Shown here piece by piece: positions 33,300 through 44,800 of a DNA stretch of 64,000 nt. The notes under the pieces were generated by a model. The model was not told where the DNA came from, ran no database searches, and saw only the letters and a program-made list of their open reading frames with translations. The position numbers and the translations under genes are program-made. The DNA is taken from the NCBI RefSeq assembly GCF_011397635.1, contig NC_064752.1, positions 6,034,607 to 6,098,606 on the forward strand. Direction: 5' to 3'. This stretch comes from Epinephelus fuscoguttatus. Its lineage: Eukaryota; Chordata; Actinopteri; Perciformes; Serranidae. How positions within the stretch are numbered: position 1 is the stretch's first letter; each line of letters begins with the position of its first letter.

Positions 33300-35125
33300 T
33301 ATTTGACAACTTCAAGGCTGCACACTAAAATTAAAATTGGCGGGATTCAACAAACGATTAAATGACTCCATGCCTCTCACAGTGATGAACCCACGGAGAA
33401 TCATCACCAACTCTGCAGCTCTACGGAGCCTTTTAGCCTCTTTTAAGGTCAGAGTTTTGGTTTACAACACATGTACTGCCTGGTTCAGTCTGCCAGATCT
33501 AACAAAGGATCTAACAAACTCACTGCACACTTCCTCCCCAGCACCAAACAGCTGACTGACAAAGTGAGAAACAAGCTAGTAAAAAAAAAAAAAGTTAAAC
33601 ATTTTGCAGCTAATTATCTCGCAATCATTTTTTAAGTTGGTGGACTCTGTGCCAAAGACATGTGTAGAGGAGACACTGATTGTTGCCGTGTTTAACCAGT
33701 CAATACTGTATCATATTAGTCATGAAAAAATAGAGACTGCCCCACATGAGAGACGCTGCATGTCTGGCTGTGAGTCGTGAGACAGTTATGGAATGTAACA
33801 AAATGGAAAATGTACCAATAACATCATATTTTATGGTATTAATTAACAAGCTAGCTCTCATTAGCTATCGGTCACGTCAGGCACTGCCCACATTCAGCAG
33901 GAATATCACGAATGTGTGAGTGAACCCTAATTCTGTGAGACCACATGAGCCCCTGCTCTTCCCGCTCCGACTTCCCTCGTCACAGCCACCACCGCAAACC
34001 AAAACAAAAGCAAATAGTTAGGTAACGGCAGAGTTTGCCCAGGGCCTCGACATTGTTTGTCACCGTTTTTAACTTAAACCACTACGAGGGAAGTGAAATA
34101 AATGAATCAAGCAAAAGATTTGCTACTGTGTGTTACTGTGCTTGCTGATATGAAATCACTCAGCTCAGCAGAATAAAATGAGGTGAAAACAACAAGTTTC
34201 TTCATGTTTACGTTAATTATTATCTCACTCTGTGGAAGTTGTTTGTCTCGCTGAACATGAATGACACGTCATGTTCAGCGAGACAAGTGCTGATATCTGT
34301 AACAACGCTGACTCGGGAGTATTTATCAGCTGTAGTGATAAAATACCACAGCTGTTATCAGTGTAAAGGTGTCAGTGTGCTGAGCTGTTCTAATGACTGC
34401 CAATTAAACATAAAAGAAATATTACTGATAACAAAGAACAAAGAACGGTCAAAGTTTTATTGTTTCTATTTTCAGAGAAATTTACTGGAGTTTATTTTTT
34501 CCTTCTTTCCTTCTTCATTCTTTGCCTCGTTTCTTTCATCCTTCATTCCTTCCTTCCTTCCTCTCTTCTTTCCCTACCTCCTTGCTCCCTTCCCTCCTGC
34601 CTTACTTCCTCCATCTCAAATGACCCCGCCTCTTGACGACCTTTGGAGTCAGCTCACTGTTCAGGTGATCAACTTACATTCTTTAATCACCTCATTCAGA
34701 CATTTTAACTTCATTGGACTCGCGTTAAATCTTTTTGTCTCTTCTGCCAACTGGATCGTAAAACATCCAGACTGGCGTTTAACCAGCGGGCGGACTGCCA
34801 GACACACACTGACCGACAATATGAGAGATTGTTCCACTCACACTGAGGACCTTCATGATCGCCTTCAAACTGCTGCTAATATCTGATTCATCTGAGACGT
34901 TAGTCATATTGCATTGCCTGCATGGACATCTGCATCTGCTACAATATGATTAGATTTAGTAAATCAATGAGATAATCCATTTCAGTTGTCACTTCTTTTT
35001 GGTGACACTATTCTCAACAGATTTGGACCAAATAAACAAACTAATTTCAGCCTGATCTCACAGAACATTCTGACATATTCAAATGAAAAGGAAAGCTTTC
35101 AGACTTGACGAATAAATCAGCACCT
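33300..35125. other. Intergenic sequence, with a CT-rich tract and one hairpin
   Basis: No gene recognised. 34499-34620 is a CT-rich low-complexity run (TTCCTTCCTTCC type). A perfect 18-base inverted repeat is at 34243-34286 (listed separately). The long open frame 34239-34886 crosses the CT-rich run and reads as low-complexity Phe/Ser/Pro, so I do not accept it as a gene. Confidence 0.5.
34243..34286. repeat. Perfect 18-bp inverted repeat with 8-bp loop
   Basis: TTGTCTCGCTGAACATGA (34243-34260) and its exact reverse complement (34269-34286) flank ATGACACG. A transcript would fold into a tight stem-loop. Confidence 0.85.
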
Positions 35126-35133
35126 TCCTCTGT

Positions 35134-35369
35134 CAGGGCCTGTGTCCACATAGCATTCATTAAAAAGCATTGCCAGTGCTATTTTATTGACATGCTCTGC
35201 AGTTATGTTTCTATGACAACACTAACATTAGCTAGGTAGCTGACATAACAAAAAGGTGGAGTACTCTGAAAAAAGATACTGGGTGCAACTATTTCTCTGA
35301 GCAGCTGCATGCAGCCGAAAAAAAAGACGTCGGCACTGAGTAAAAAATGCTATATGGACACAGGCTGTG
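35134..35369. mobile_element. Small hAT-like MITE
   Basis: The ends CAGGGCCTGTGTCCACATAG and GCTATATGGACACAGGCTG are inverted partners. About 236 bases long, non-coding. No convincing target duplication remains, so assignment to hAT rests on the terminal sequence only. Confidence 0.65.
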
Positions 35370-35461
35370 ACTGAATACTGGACCAGCAGGCCTCTGTGAG
35401 CCTGTGAGGTTAGACAGCCTCAGAGTGTCTGCAGCAACAAGGATGAGAGTGTCTACTGTCT

Positions 35462-36936
35462 AGACCGAGACTCACCAAACCACTATGACAGAACTAGTGG
35501 CTACAAAGCTGAGTGTTGCGTCACCTCAACCGTGTTTTGGCCAAAAAGTCGTTCTTCAACACACTGCAAAAACTGTAGCCAGTGGCCAACAAGCACGTAT
35601 GTTCTACACATGTGTTAGAGGAAAGACCTCTCCATACCAGCAGGTGGCGGTAGTTTATATTCATTATTGAAAAAGGGAAAAACAGAAGACCGATGGGTTC
35701 AAGAACCGAGCATAGCATTAGTTCAGGCAGGACACAATGTCAAGCTCACATCCCAGCTACATCAGCTGATCTCAAGCAGCCCAATCAACTGATGGAGCAG
35801 CTGATTGATGGAAGGGAGTCAGCTGATAGATCACATGATTCCTTTCTATACAACCAATTGGCGAATCTCATTCAAAGCGCCCTATTTAAACTGCTCTGGC
35901 CTGCCTACTGTTGCTGCTTCCTCTATAAGCTGCTTTGCAACCTGCCTCCACCCCAGCTCCTCCTTTTCATGCTGTGTCTGACTTATCAGTGTCATTTGTG
36001 TTTGTCATTGATGCTGCTCTGTTCTGTTCCCGGGGGGGGGGTCTCTGCTGCTGCTCTCTTCCATGTAGGCGCTTGGAAGGGCAGGGGGGTGCTCTCTCTG
36101 CCTTAGGCTTTCCATGTAGGCGCATGGAAGGGCAGGGAGGTTTGCTCTCTCTGCCTTAGGCTTTCCATGTAGGTGCATAGAAGGGCAGGGGGTGCTCTCT
36201 CTGCCTTAGGCTTTCCATGTAGGCGCATGGAAGGGCGGGGGGGGGTGCTCTCTCTGCCTTAGGCTTTCCATGTAGGCGCATGGAAGGGCAGGGAGGTTTG
36301 CTCTCTCTGCCTTAGGCTTTCCATGTAGGTGCATAGAAGGGCAGGGGGTGCTCTCTCTGCCTTAGGCTTTCCATGTAGGTGCATGGAAGGGCAGGGGGTA
36401 CTCTCTCTGCCTTAGGCGTTCCATGTAGGTGTGTGGAAGAGGCTTTCTGCGTAGGCCTGAAGGAAGGCAGAGAGGCCCCAGAACAGAGCCATACCACCTA
36501 ATGTAATATTGCAAATGGAAATAAAGTTTTCTTTCACTAAAGTGGTCCTGACTGAATGCTAGTTAGTCAGTTAGCACATAAACAACATAACCTGATTTTT
36601 AAAGAACAAACATTTACCGTACGGCAGTAAACAATGACACAAGCAATTAGGAACCATTTCTGCTAAAGAGCTCAGTAGCTTAAAAAAATTCATTTTATCT
36701 AATATGACAAATTTGAATCGCCCCTCTTTACGTTAGTCGTTTGTTTGCTTTCCTCACTTTTGTTTCTCTTCTTTTGCACGAAGCTGAGCAATTTCTCTCG
36801 CTGACAGACTCTGCTACTAAAAACAGCCAACAAGGACCAAATTGTGCCAATGGTGTGCAACACATCACAAGGACTAGAAAGACAATGACCCAGCATTGAT
36901 CGTCCATCAACCTTTGGCTTGGTGTGTCAGAGCCCT
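35462..36936. mobile_element. Decayed copy of the Harbinger-like MITE, with an inserted minisatellite-bearing repeat
   Basis: The left part (35462-35680: GACTCACCAAACC, AGAACTAGTGGC, AGTGGCCAACAAGCACGTA) parallels 11375-11530. The right end TTTGGCTTGGTGTGTCAGAG followed by CCCTAAA (36914-36939) parallels 12269-12294. Between them is the dispersed repeat 36041-36566. The right part 36700-36900 is AT-rich and not alignable by eye. Confidence 0.6.
36041..36566 (+). repeat. Dispersed repeat expanded into a ~50-bp minisatellite
   Basis: Seven to eight tandem units of 50-53 bases (36059-36470), each CCATGTAGGYGCATGGAAGG, then GCAGGGRGGTKYTCTCTC and TGCCTTAGGCTT. Unit variants recur in order (units 2-3 equal units 5-6), giving a roughly 155-base higher-order period. 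It ends in the family's unique 3' part (GGCCCCAGAACAGAGCCATA, AATGGAAATAAAGTTTTC). The unexpanded relative is at 28144-28352. Open frames through it are repetitive by origin. Confidence 0.85.
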
Positions 36937-37214
36937 AAAAGGACCACAACCTGGCCCTCAGAAACAAAGACTTAAAAAAAGAGCTGATTACAGACTTCAT
37001 AACGCATTTTGGGGTATTTTGGCCTTCCTGTATTTTCAGTGACTTAATTTGCAGTAAAGTTGAGATGAGCCTAAAAGCTGAAGGATGAAGACAAACTTCC
37101 ATCTGTTGGCACTGAGCAGAGGTGGAGCAGGTCTCCAGCTATAAGTTGACATTTCTGAGGAGCTCTCCTGGAGGCTCGACACCTCCAGCCTGGTCAACAC
37201 AGCACTACAACACC

Positions 37215-37350
37215 CCAAACTGTCTTGGTGGTGGATGGTGGAAGTTTTTGCCAAGACACAGGCAATGTGAGATGACGCAACAGTTGGCTTTCATCGCCGA
37301 TAGTTCTCTGAAGTTGGTTTGTTGTGTCTGGGTCTTTAAGCATGCCAGAC
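37215..37350 (-). repeat. Fragment of the Harbinger-like MITE left end
   Basis: The reverse complement of about 37265-37345 reads CAGACACAACAAACCAACTT, AGAGAACTATCGGCGATGAA, AGCCAACTGTTGCGTCATCT, which closely parallels 11380-11440 of the complete MITE. Confidence 0.65.
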
Positions 37351-38225
37351 GTAACACTGTGGAACAAGGCCGTTTAACTTTACAGACAAGTGAAAGAATA
37401 TTAAAGTTAAAATCTTCCAGCATAATGAAATCTTTCTATGACCTCAACCCAAACACTTCACCATGTCTTATTCTTGAGTCCCTGGGTGGATTGTTCTGCT
37501 GTGATGTGTATTCACGAATATTTTATGATCGACCTTCTTGTATTTTGAATAGTGCATCTTGGACTAAAGGTCATATAAAAGGCTTCATCAAATAAAGACA
37601 GACTTTGAGGTGACTCAGCCGACTGTCATATAAACTAAGTGTCTCCAACAGCAGTAAAATGTGTCGGGTTTGTTTGGGTGTCAGTGCTAACATCATCACA
37701 GCTTTCTGCAATATCAAAGGTTCAAACTTTATGACTGACACTTCGCTAAAAACAAGTTCCTCCTCTTTACCTTGTGGCTCTGCCAGCGAGCCAGGTGCTG
37801 ATGGGTGAGCAGAGTCAGTAAAGGAAGTCTTTAATGATAAGTCTGGTGATGTTGTATCTGTCTGTTACTGTCAGCAAGTCTCACAAAAAGACAAAAACTA
37901 ACAATGAATTGATTCGTCCAACAAGAATTGCCTGTATATTGCTGTCCAGAAATCTTTGCTTGTTTTTGGAAAGTTAGGACATTTCAGTGGTTCTCAAAGT
38001 TTCGATAGGTGAGTGCACATTTAGGGAGCCAGCGTATGATTGAGGGTCACACAGGACAAATGCACGTATCTCACTTCCACACAACAACTAAAATCAACCA
38101 AAAACACTAACTTTGGCTAACAGCACTAGCATTAATGACCAAATCTCGCCAATTATTGTGACATAAAACACACAATATAATTACTCATTCTTATTTCATT
38201 TATAACACTACAATCATTTCATTGT
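37351..38225. other. Intergenic sequence without recognised genes
   Basis: A single hAT-type end (CAGTGGTTCTCAAAG, 37984-37998) is present without a visible partner. Nothing else recognised. Confidence 0.5.
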
Positions 38226-38243
38226 ATATTGTATATATTTCAG

Positions 38244-38555
38244 ATTGTCTACTTTACTATTTTTATTATTTATTTTACTTTATTGTCTACTTTAATATTT
38301 TATTTTATTCTATTTTATTCTAATGTCTACTTTAATATTTTATTTTATTCTATTTTATTTTATTTTAATGTCTACTTTAATATTTATTTTATTTATTTCA
38401 TTGTCTATTTTAGTATCTTATTTATATCTTCATCTTTATCTCTTGTTTCCATTCATGCTGTATTTCTATTTCTACTTTGCACGGAGCATTGGAACAAAAC
38501 AATTTCCCCCCGGGGATTAATAAAGTATTCTGAATCTGAATCTGAATCTGAATGA
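38244..38555 (+). mobile_element. Retroelement 3' end with tandem T-rich repeats and (CTGAAT)n tail
   Basis: Five imperfect units starting TGTCTACTTTAATATTTTAT (38244-38430) lead into a TTGCACGGAGCATTGGAACA phrase, CCCCCGGGGATTAATAAAGT and a (CTGAAT)4 tail (38531-38555). This ending, with AATAAAGTATTCTG and a hexamer tail, is the usual 3' end of a fish non-LTR element or SINE. No protein part is present. Confidence 0.65.
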
Positions 38556-38683
38556 ATCATAGTTGCCATAAACCAGTATCTTTGTACAGGTCGTCACTCC
38601 AAACCTCACAGACACTTTTAGAGGGTGCAGTTTGAGGCAGGAGCCAAGTAGTGTATTAAATGCAAAGGTAGCCGGCTCCATGT

Positions 38684-39180
38684 CATTGGTCCGACAGCCC
38701 ATTAGTCCGACGTCCCGTTGTTCCAATATGTGATTATACTAGGCTATACTGTATTTGTGTATCATAGAGGATCAGCAGACGCAACAAAAGTAGGCTACTG
38801 GTCGAGATACAAGTGCCATAGAGAGGAGAGAATGAAACACCATAACCTCCTGTTATTAACTCTGGGGTCCGGGTTGTGTGGGGAGCTCTCTGCGGTGCTG
38901 AATGGCTCCCGGCGGGCGTATTTCTGTCTTGATGGTGCGCCGCGACCGGCTCTGGGTCAGCTGGGAAAGGCTTGAGGCGAAGCAGGCTCACGGCTTATGT
39001 GTTTGCCACTTTCTTTTTCATTTTAACCCACACCATGATCTTTTCCTGACCCTAACCAAGTGGTTTTTGTGCCTAAACCTAACCAGACCTTAACCACAGG
39101 GCATCATGATGATTTTGGAACAATGGGTATAATATGGTCAGAACAATGGGATGTCGGACCAATGGGCTGTCGGACCAATG
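38684..39180. mobile_element. Terminal-inverted-repeat element built from GTCCGACAGCCCATT modules
   Basis: The left end reads CATTGGTCCGACAGCCCATT, then AGTCCGACGTCCCGTTGTTC. The right end (39112-39180) is the inverted counterpart with GGAACAATGGG, ATGTCGGACCAATGGGCTGT and CGGACCAATG. The termini thus hold two tandem copies of a TCCGAC..CCCATT module each. Length about 497 bases, non-coding. Superfamily unresolved. Confidence 0.75.
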
Positions 39181-39194
39181 GGCAGACCCCAGGT

Positions 39195-40150
39195 AGCCAC
39201 AGTCATGTCAACAATTAGTTTGTGGACTCCCATTTTGAAGCCTCGAGATTGGCATGTTGACCGTCGCCACCTCGGATTTTGGAGCCAGAAGTGACCGTGT
39301 TTGGAGGAGAGCATGGAGCTAACCCTAGCACTAGCTGCTAGCTTTGTTAGCACGGTGCATTTACAGCTATGGTAAACTGTGATAATGCTAATGCTAATTT
39401 TCACTCATGAAAAACAGGTTTAAAACGAATAAAACAAAATGTTCTTACCAGATAAAATGTATCTGACTCCTTAGAGGGTCTTTGACGCTGTACAAGACTT
39501 TTTTTTCAGATATTAGTTAGCATTTCATTACGGTTGGTTCCCTCGTTTCAAAGTCAATGAGTTTTTGGTTTGATGCCTGAAATAAGTTCTGTGGTTAACA
39601 CAAGCTGAAGAGACTTTCATGTTTTGTTCCATGACATAAAACATGTCAGTAAATACCCAACTCGTGAACTAAGAAGCTTCTATGTGTCTTTCAAAAGGAG
39701 GTTGCTAACAAGTGGCTAAATGAGACTACAGAATGTCATCATGCCAAACCACGCCAAACACGGATTTACAGTCTTGTTATGGTGGTGACGTCACATCATG
39801 CAACTGTGGCATAGTTTGTTTGTAACGTTAGCTTTTTACCTCTGGCAATTGCATTTAGGTGGCAATAATCATGAAAGTGGTGTTTATTCGTGAAGATTAT
39901 CTTGCTGAACAAAATGTGTAGGTGTCATAAATGATTGTTTGCTGAAGAGCTTATTTCCAACCATAATCCAAAACCAAAAATCCCATGGGCTTTTGATGAG
40001 GGAACCAGTGCAATGCTAACTTTCAGGTTGGCCTACAGAAAACATCGTCCTTTGAGCACTCTATGGTCACTGACTTGCTTGGAGCCAGCCTCAAGTGGCC
40101 ATTTAAGGAACTGCAGTTTATGGCACTTCCTGCACTGGCTTCATTTTTCA
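39195..40150 (+). repeat. Dispersed repeat copy 3 (same family as the pck1 intron copy)
   Basis: Shares AGTTTGTGGACTCCCATTTT, GCCTCGAGATTGGCATG, AGCCAGAAGTGACCGTGTTT, GGTAATGCTAATGC-like (GATAATGCTAATGCTAATTT), and the right end AGCCAGCCTCAAGTGGCCAT (40083-40102) with GGAACTGCAGTTTATGGCA. It is longer than the other copies (about 0.95 kb) because of an extra internal segment (39420-40070). Confidence 0.65.
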
Positions 40151-41630
40151 GTCACTTGATTAAATGTAGGCCACTGAAAATTAAAGTACTGAAATGGACC
40201 GTGGATGACCAAAATATAATGCATGTATTCTGTGTCATGTATGAGGATCGCATGAAATGTGACAGTGTGTTTTAGAAGGTGAGGATATTTATGGACAAAC
40301 TTTCTGCCTCATGCTGCCACCGAATAAGCTCTCAGTTTTCTGAACTTTAACAACAGTAAATATGTTCCCATAGGACCTGCTTGTTGCTGCTGAGTCACAA
40401 GCAGATTATCGGTCCAGATTAGCGAGGGTTAAAGCTAAATTTTGGTAACTTTCATAATTTGCTTTATTTTGTAATTTTCATATTTGCTGAAACTGTCACT
40501 ATGTCCTGAGAAGTTTGCTTTTGCGCTTCATTTTGGCTTGACTGTTTTCAACATGGTGGCCAGGTCACAAACTGTCTCTGACTGACGCAGCTGCCATTTA
40601 ACCCGCTGACCAATCACAGAGCAGTATTTTCCTCAACTACATAGAGAGGATCAGACTTCCTGCTGCTCAAACCATGGAGCTCAGGTCATGTGAAGTTCCT
40701 GAGGACACAAGGAGACGCTGCCAAGCAACAGACCCGCAGCCGAGGACGCTGGGAAAGCTTTCACTTCCACACAGTCGCTCATTCACACTCAGAGCTCTAA
40801 CACTGTGGGCAAAGTGGGGTTGGCCTTTTCTCCTCAGTTTATCATGCAGGAGGAAAAGTGAAGCTGGAGGAAGCCCAGACACACACACGCACCAATAAAA
40901 CACACACTCAGTAACATCATCATCAGCTGTTTACAACTGAGCTGTGCTAAACATTAGATTAAAGATGTGTGCACCCACACGATTATTGTATGTACCATAT
41001 GTGATATCCTACTTTAAATTAAGAAAATTTGCCTTGACTTTTCAAACATCCTATCTGTCTTTTTGGCGGAGGGTCTGCATAGAGCTGATGCACAAGTATA
41101 AATCCACCTTAACATATTGTTGGTTTTTATATTTTTCATGTGACTTTTATACTATAACACTGAAAATGTTATATATATGTATGCAGAATTTTGCTGTTTG
41201 CACTGATAAGAAAAACATTTCACACTGAAAAAGGAAAAAACAAAAGTTGTGCAACTGATCTGAGCCGGAGAGATTACCGCATGAAGGGAAGTTGTGCAAC
41301 GAAAGGTGGACAGGCAGTAACATCAAAGCTGAGGCCTTATCAGCCTCGTGTGTGTGTTGTTGCACAGTGGGCTACACAACTGCAAGAGGTGACACAGTGA
41401 CATCACAGAGGGTCCGGTCGGACACTCACCCTCTATTTGACGTCAGCAATGAAGCGTATCAGGGTTGGGTAGTGATTGTTCAGTGCTGCAGGGAATCCCT
41501 GGTGATGTAGAGGAATATCCTGCTGCCTGAAGCCTCCACACAGCACTGAAGTGTCATCTGTGACTGACATCAATCCTTATTTAGTATGTAGCGCACTTTA
41601 TTTACACTCCACTATATTATCTGAGTGCCT
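40151..41630. other. Intergenic sequence without recognised features
   Basis: No exon, RNA gene or clear repeat. The short frames here have no domain or splice support. Confidence 0.5.
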
Positions 41631-41631
41631 G

Positions 41632-41765
41632 AATGCTTTCTTGCCTTTATTGTAGTGCAGCTAGAGATTGATGGGAATGTGGGAACAGACAGGTGGAATG
41701 ACACGCAGCAAACGGTCGCAGGTGGGAATCAAACCCTCAGCCTATATGGGGCCCAAACTAACAGA
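41632..41765 (-). mobile_element. tRNA-like SINE fragment
   Basis: On the - strand, GGGTTTGATTCCCACC (about 41728-41743) resembles a polymerase III B box (GGTTCGANTCC). It is followed by TGCTGCGTGTCATTCCACC and ends with ACAATAAAGGCAAGAAAGC. This order is a familiar fish SINE-like repeat. The A-box part is diverged or missing. Confidence 0.5.
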
Positions 41766-41773
41766 TGATTGAA

Positions 41774-41776
<3 letters not shown>

Positions 41777-41812
<36 letters not shown>
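41777..41812. repeat. (TA)n microsatellite
   Basis: Eighteen TA units between the SINE fragment and the LINE relic. Confidence 0.95.
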
Positions 41813-41815
<3 letters not shown>

Positions 41816-41944
41816 GACAAACCACAGTTAACATCATGACAACATTAGGACAATACAACCATAAGAAGGCCACAATGGCCAACACTGAAACACTGAAACA
41901 ACAGCAAATAATGTATATGATTAAATCACCAAATCAGAGAGGTC

Positions 41945-43030
41945 ACACAGTTTCAATGAAAACAAGAACAGGCCACCTTGAAGTAAGAAGACAAATGACT
42001 CTTGAAAATAACAAACTATGAAATAGATCTGATGTTAGCTGGTAAATTATTCCAATCTGTTGGTGCTTTAAACATAAATGATCTTCTGCCGAATGATTTA
42101 TTGACTCTAGGAACAGAAAAATAGAGATGGGTAGAATGTCTGATATGATAATTTGATGTATACAGTATAAGAAACTGCTGTAAATAAGATGCATAATTAA
42201 AATAAATACATTTATATATAAGATGTAACCAGTGCATATGTCTTCTCACATTCACTGATGGCCAGTCGGGCAACCTAGGACAAATCTACAGAGTCTATTA
42301 TAGGTTGTGTTAAGTGAAGCAAGATCAGATTTGTGAGCATTTTGATATATGAAATCACAATAATCCATGATTGGAAGTATCAGTTGAGTGGCAAGTTTCT
42401 TGCGGACATTGATAGTAAAACAGTTACGGGAGCGATATAACATATTAATACCAAAGTTAACTCTCCGTAGAACATGATTTATATGAAGTTTAAAAGTAAG
42501 TTCAGAATCTAGCCATACACCGAGATATTTAATATTTATTTTCAACTTTATGCAATGATGAGCCGTCATTACAGTTTAAAACACAGCAACCAGGTCTAGA
42601 TTTCAATTTTTGCTTGGTACCAAATATCATGATATAGGATTTTGATCCATTGAGAAGAAGTTTATTACAAAATAACAATTCCTGAACTGAGGTGAAATCA
42701 GATTGAAGAGAGGATTGAATTTGTGGTATGTCAGGTCGGGATGTAGACATGACGGTGTCATCGGCATAAAGTTGAACACGGCATGTAGCAAGACTTGATG
42801 GTAGATCATTTACATATATAGAAAATAACAGTGGGCCAAGAGTTGACCCCTGGGGAACACCACGTTGCTGAATAAGCAGATCAGACTGAAATCCATTCAA
42901 GACAACACAGTGATGAGATGAGCTAGAGGTCGTGCCAAGTGTCTTTATTCTGAGTCTGACATCTGTTAACTTCCAAAATTTCCAAAAGTTCTGTGTTATA
43001 TGGCGAACAATGTGCTCATTGTTCAAGAGG
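41945..43030 (-). mobile_element. Non-LTR retrotransposon RT-domain relic (CR1/Rex1/L2 group)
   Basis: The - strand frame 43026-42529 reads FWKFWKLTDVRLRIKTLG, RGVPQGSTLGPLLFSIYVND and VQLYADDTVMSTS (catalytic YADD), then NKLLLNGSKSYIMIF. Further frames continue FKLHINHVLRRVNFGINML, LILPIMDYCDFIYQNAH, YNRLCRFVLG and, at 42016-42273, SVNVRRHMHWLHLIYKCIYF and RSFMFKAPTDWNNLP. Frame changes at about 42540 and 42265 and a final break at 42020 make it inactive. The 5' half of ORF2 is missing. Confidence 0.9.
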
Positions 43031-43099
43031 TTTTTACTTAGAGCCGATTTGTCTGCAGAGGTCTCTTCCTCTCCAAGTCAAACACATGAGGTGATTAAA

Positions 43100-44800
43100 A
43101 CCAGTAAAACACTGAAAAAAAAAACAGTTTCACGTTACAAATCAATATTTCCTCTTTCCTGTTTGGCGTGTCCACCCTGTTCTCATTCCGAAGTCATCAA
43201 ATATCAACGCTTTGTCAGTGATTTCCGTGTCGAACACCTGGCGGCAAAAGCCACCTTTCGTTGACGTATAATACACTTTTGGGTGCAGTCGATTTGACAA
43301 AACAGCCAGACATAACGTAAACATCAGTTTAAACGTTTAAACATTTCACGATGTTACGGTATGATACGCAGCTGGACAACATCACTTTAAAACGCTGCTG
43401 GTAATGACGTAATATAAGGAGCTAAAAAGTCCCTTTACGACAGGTGAGAGGGGCGTTAGATGGATCCAACAAACCCTGGACTTCCACCCAGGAGCTCGAT
43501 CTTGGCTTTCCGTGTGAATGTAGAGCCAAACTATGATGTTTTTTCTAAACCTAACCACGTGCTTTTGTTGCCTGAAGATAACCATGTACTTTTGTCATCC
43601 AAGCCATTGGTTGTGGCGTTCTGGATCGGACCAGGTGATCTAAACCGATAAAAACACTGAAAAAAGCAGTTTAACATTAAAATATCTGTGTTTGTCAGAC
43701 GCTGCTTGTCACGGAGCAACCTGTTCTCATTCCGAAGTCGTCAAATACCGCCGCTTGGTTTGCGATTTCCATGTCAAACACAGACAAAAAAAAGCCATCT
43801 TTTTGCTGCGGTATGATATGCCACCAGATGGCATCACTAAGAAATGCTGCTGATCAACTATGTCATTTAAGGAGCTGAAAAGTCCCTATATGGCAGGTGG
43901 GAGGGGCGGTGGATGGGTCTAACAAACACCAGAATTTCACCTAGGAACCAGGTGTTCACTTCCTGTCAAATGTTGAGCCAAACTATGATGGTTTTTTTCC
44001 TAAACCAAACCACATGCTTTTGTTGCAGAAGGAAATAAACTTAATTACGGGATGTCTCACTAAAGCTGTAAGGTTATTTTGAAGAGGACTGGATGCATCT
44101 AACGAGCAGAAACTGCACATTCCTGTGAAAACAGAAGTGTATTTTGAAAAGACACAATGTCCCAGAATATCAACAATGAACTCGGTCTCACTCTGAAGTC
44201 ACCAAAATTGGTGCTCGATCAGTGGCTTCCGGCATCAGACACTGACATTAAAAAGGCATCCCTTCACACTGGCATGATACGTGGTCCGTCTTCATTATTG
44301 TTCAATGGTGCCCAGCAGCGTCAGGGGGAACACAGCGGGACAAAAACATTTCAAAGGCCGGTGTTGGCTTCCCGTATGATTCTAAAGCCAAACCCTGTTC
44401 TTCTTTCCTAAACCTAATCAGGTGTGTTTGTTGTTGAAGGAAAAAAACATCAATTTGCGGTGTTGTACCAACGTAGTGCTTTTATTTTGAAAGAGACTGT
44501 ATGCAAACTGTACATTTCCTGTGAAAACAGAAGTGTATCCTGATAGCAGGCAATGCATGTAACAGGCAGAACTTGACACGGTGTCCCAGAACGTCAACAA
44601 CCAACACATCCAGGGTACCTTTCACATCATATCTCTACGTGGAAAGTCCACGACTAAATGTCCATACGTGACGACGTCGGAGTGAGAATGTGTTCCGACA
44701 ACAGACACACCCAGGATACCCATCGCATCATGTGTATACGTCAAACTCCACTAACCAATCAGCGACATGTGACAACTTGGGAGTGAGAATATGTTGCGTA
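43100..44800 (-). repeat. Head-to-tail array of the unnamed ~0.5-kb family (copies D, E, F)
   Basis: Three copies in one orientation start CACCCTGTTCTCATTCCGAA (43173), CAACCTGTTCTCATTCCGAA (43717) and GGTCTCACTCTGAAGTC (about 44180). Copies D and E are each preceded by the same ~70-base leader (AACACTGAAAAAA..CAGTTT), so this is a real tandem duplication with a period of about 545 bases, not chance insertion. Copy F ends GGAGTGAGAATGTGTTCC (44694), and a 100-base partial repeat of the end follows (to 44797). Internal landmarks are inverted relative to copy A (for example AAGCCAAACCCTGTTC, ATTTTGAAAGAGACTGTATG). Confidence 0.8.

Noticed and set aside
34239..34886. 215-codon open frame as a possible protein gene
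   Set aside because: It crosses a CT-rich low-complexity run that codes Phe/Ser/Pro repeats, has no domain, and its start lies within a hairpin. It is most likely fortuitous.
36059..36470. Tandem array as a CRISPR-like array
   Set aside because: The units are contiguous with no unique spacers, the organism is a vertebrate, and the array is a minisatellite inside a dispersed repeat.
37984..37998. hAT end CAGTGGTTCTCAAAG as evidence of a complete element
   Set aside because: No partner end was found within several kilobases, so only an isolated terminus can be claimed.
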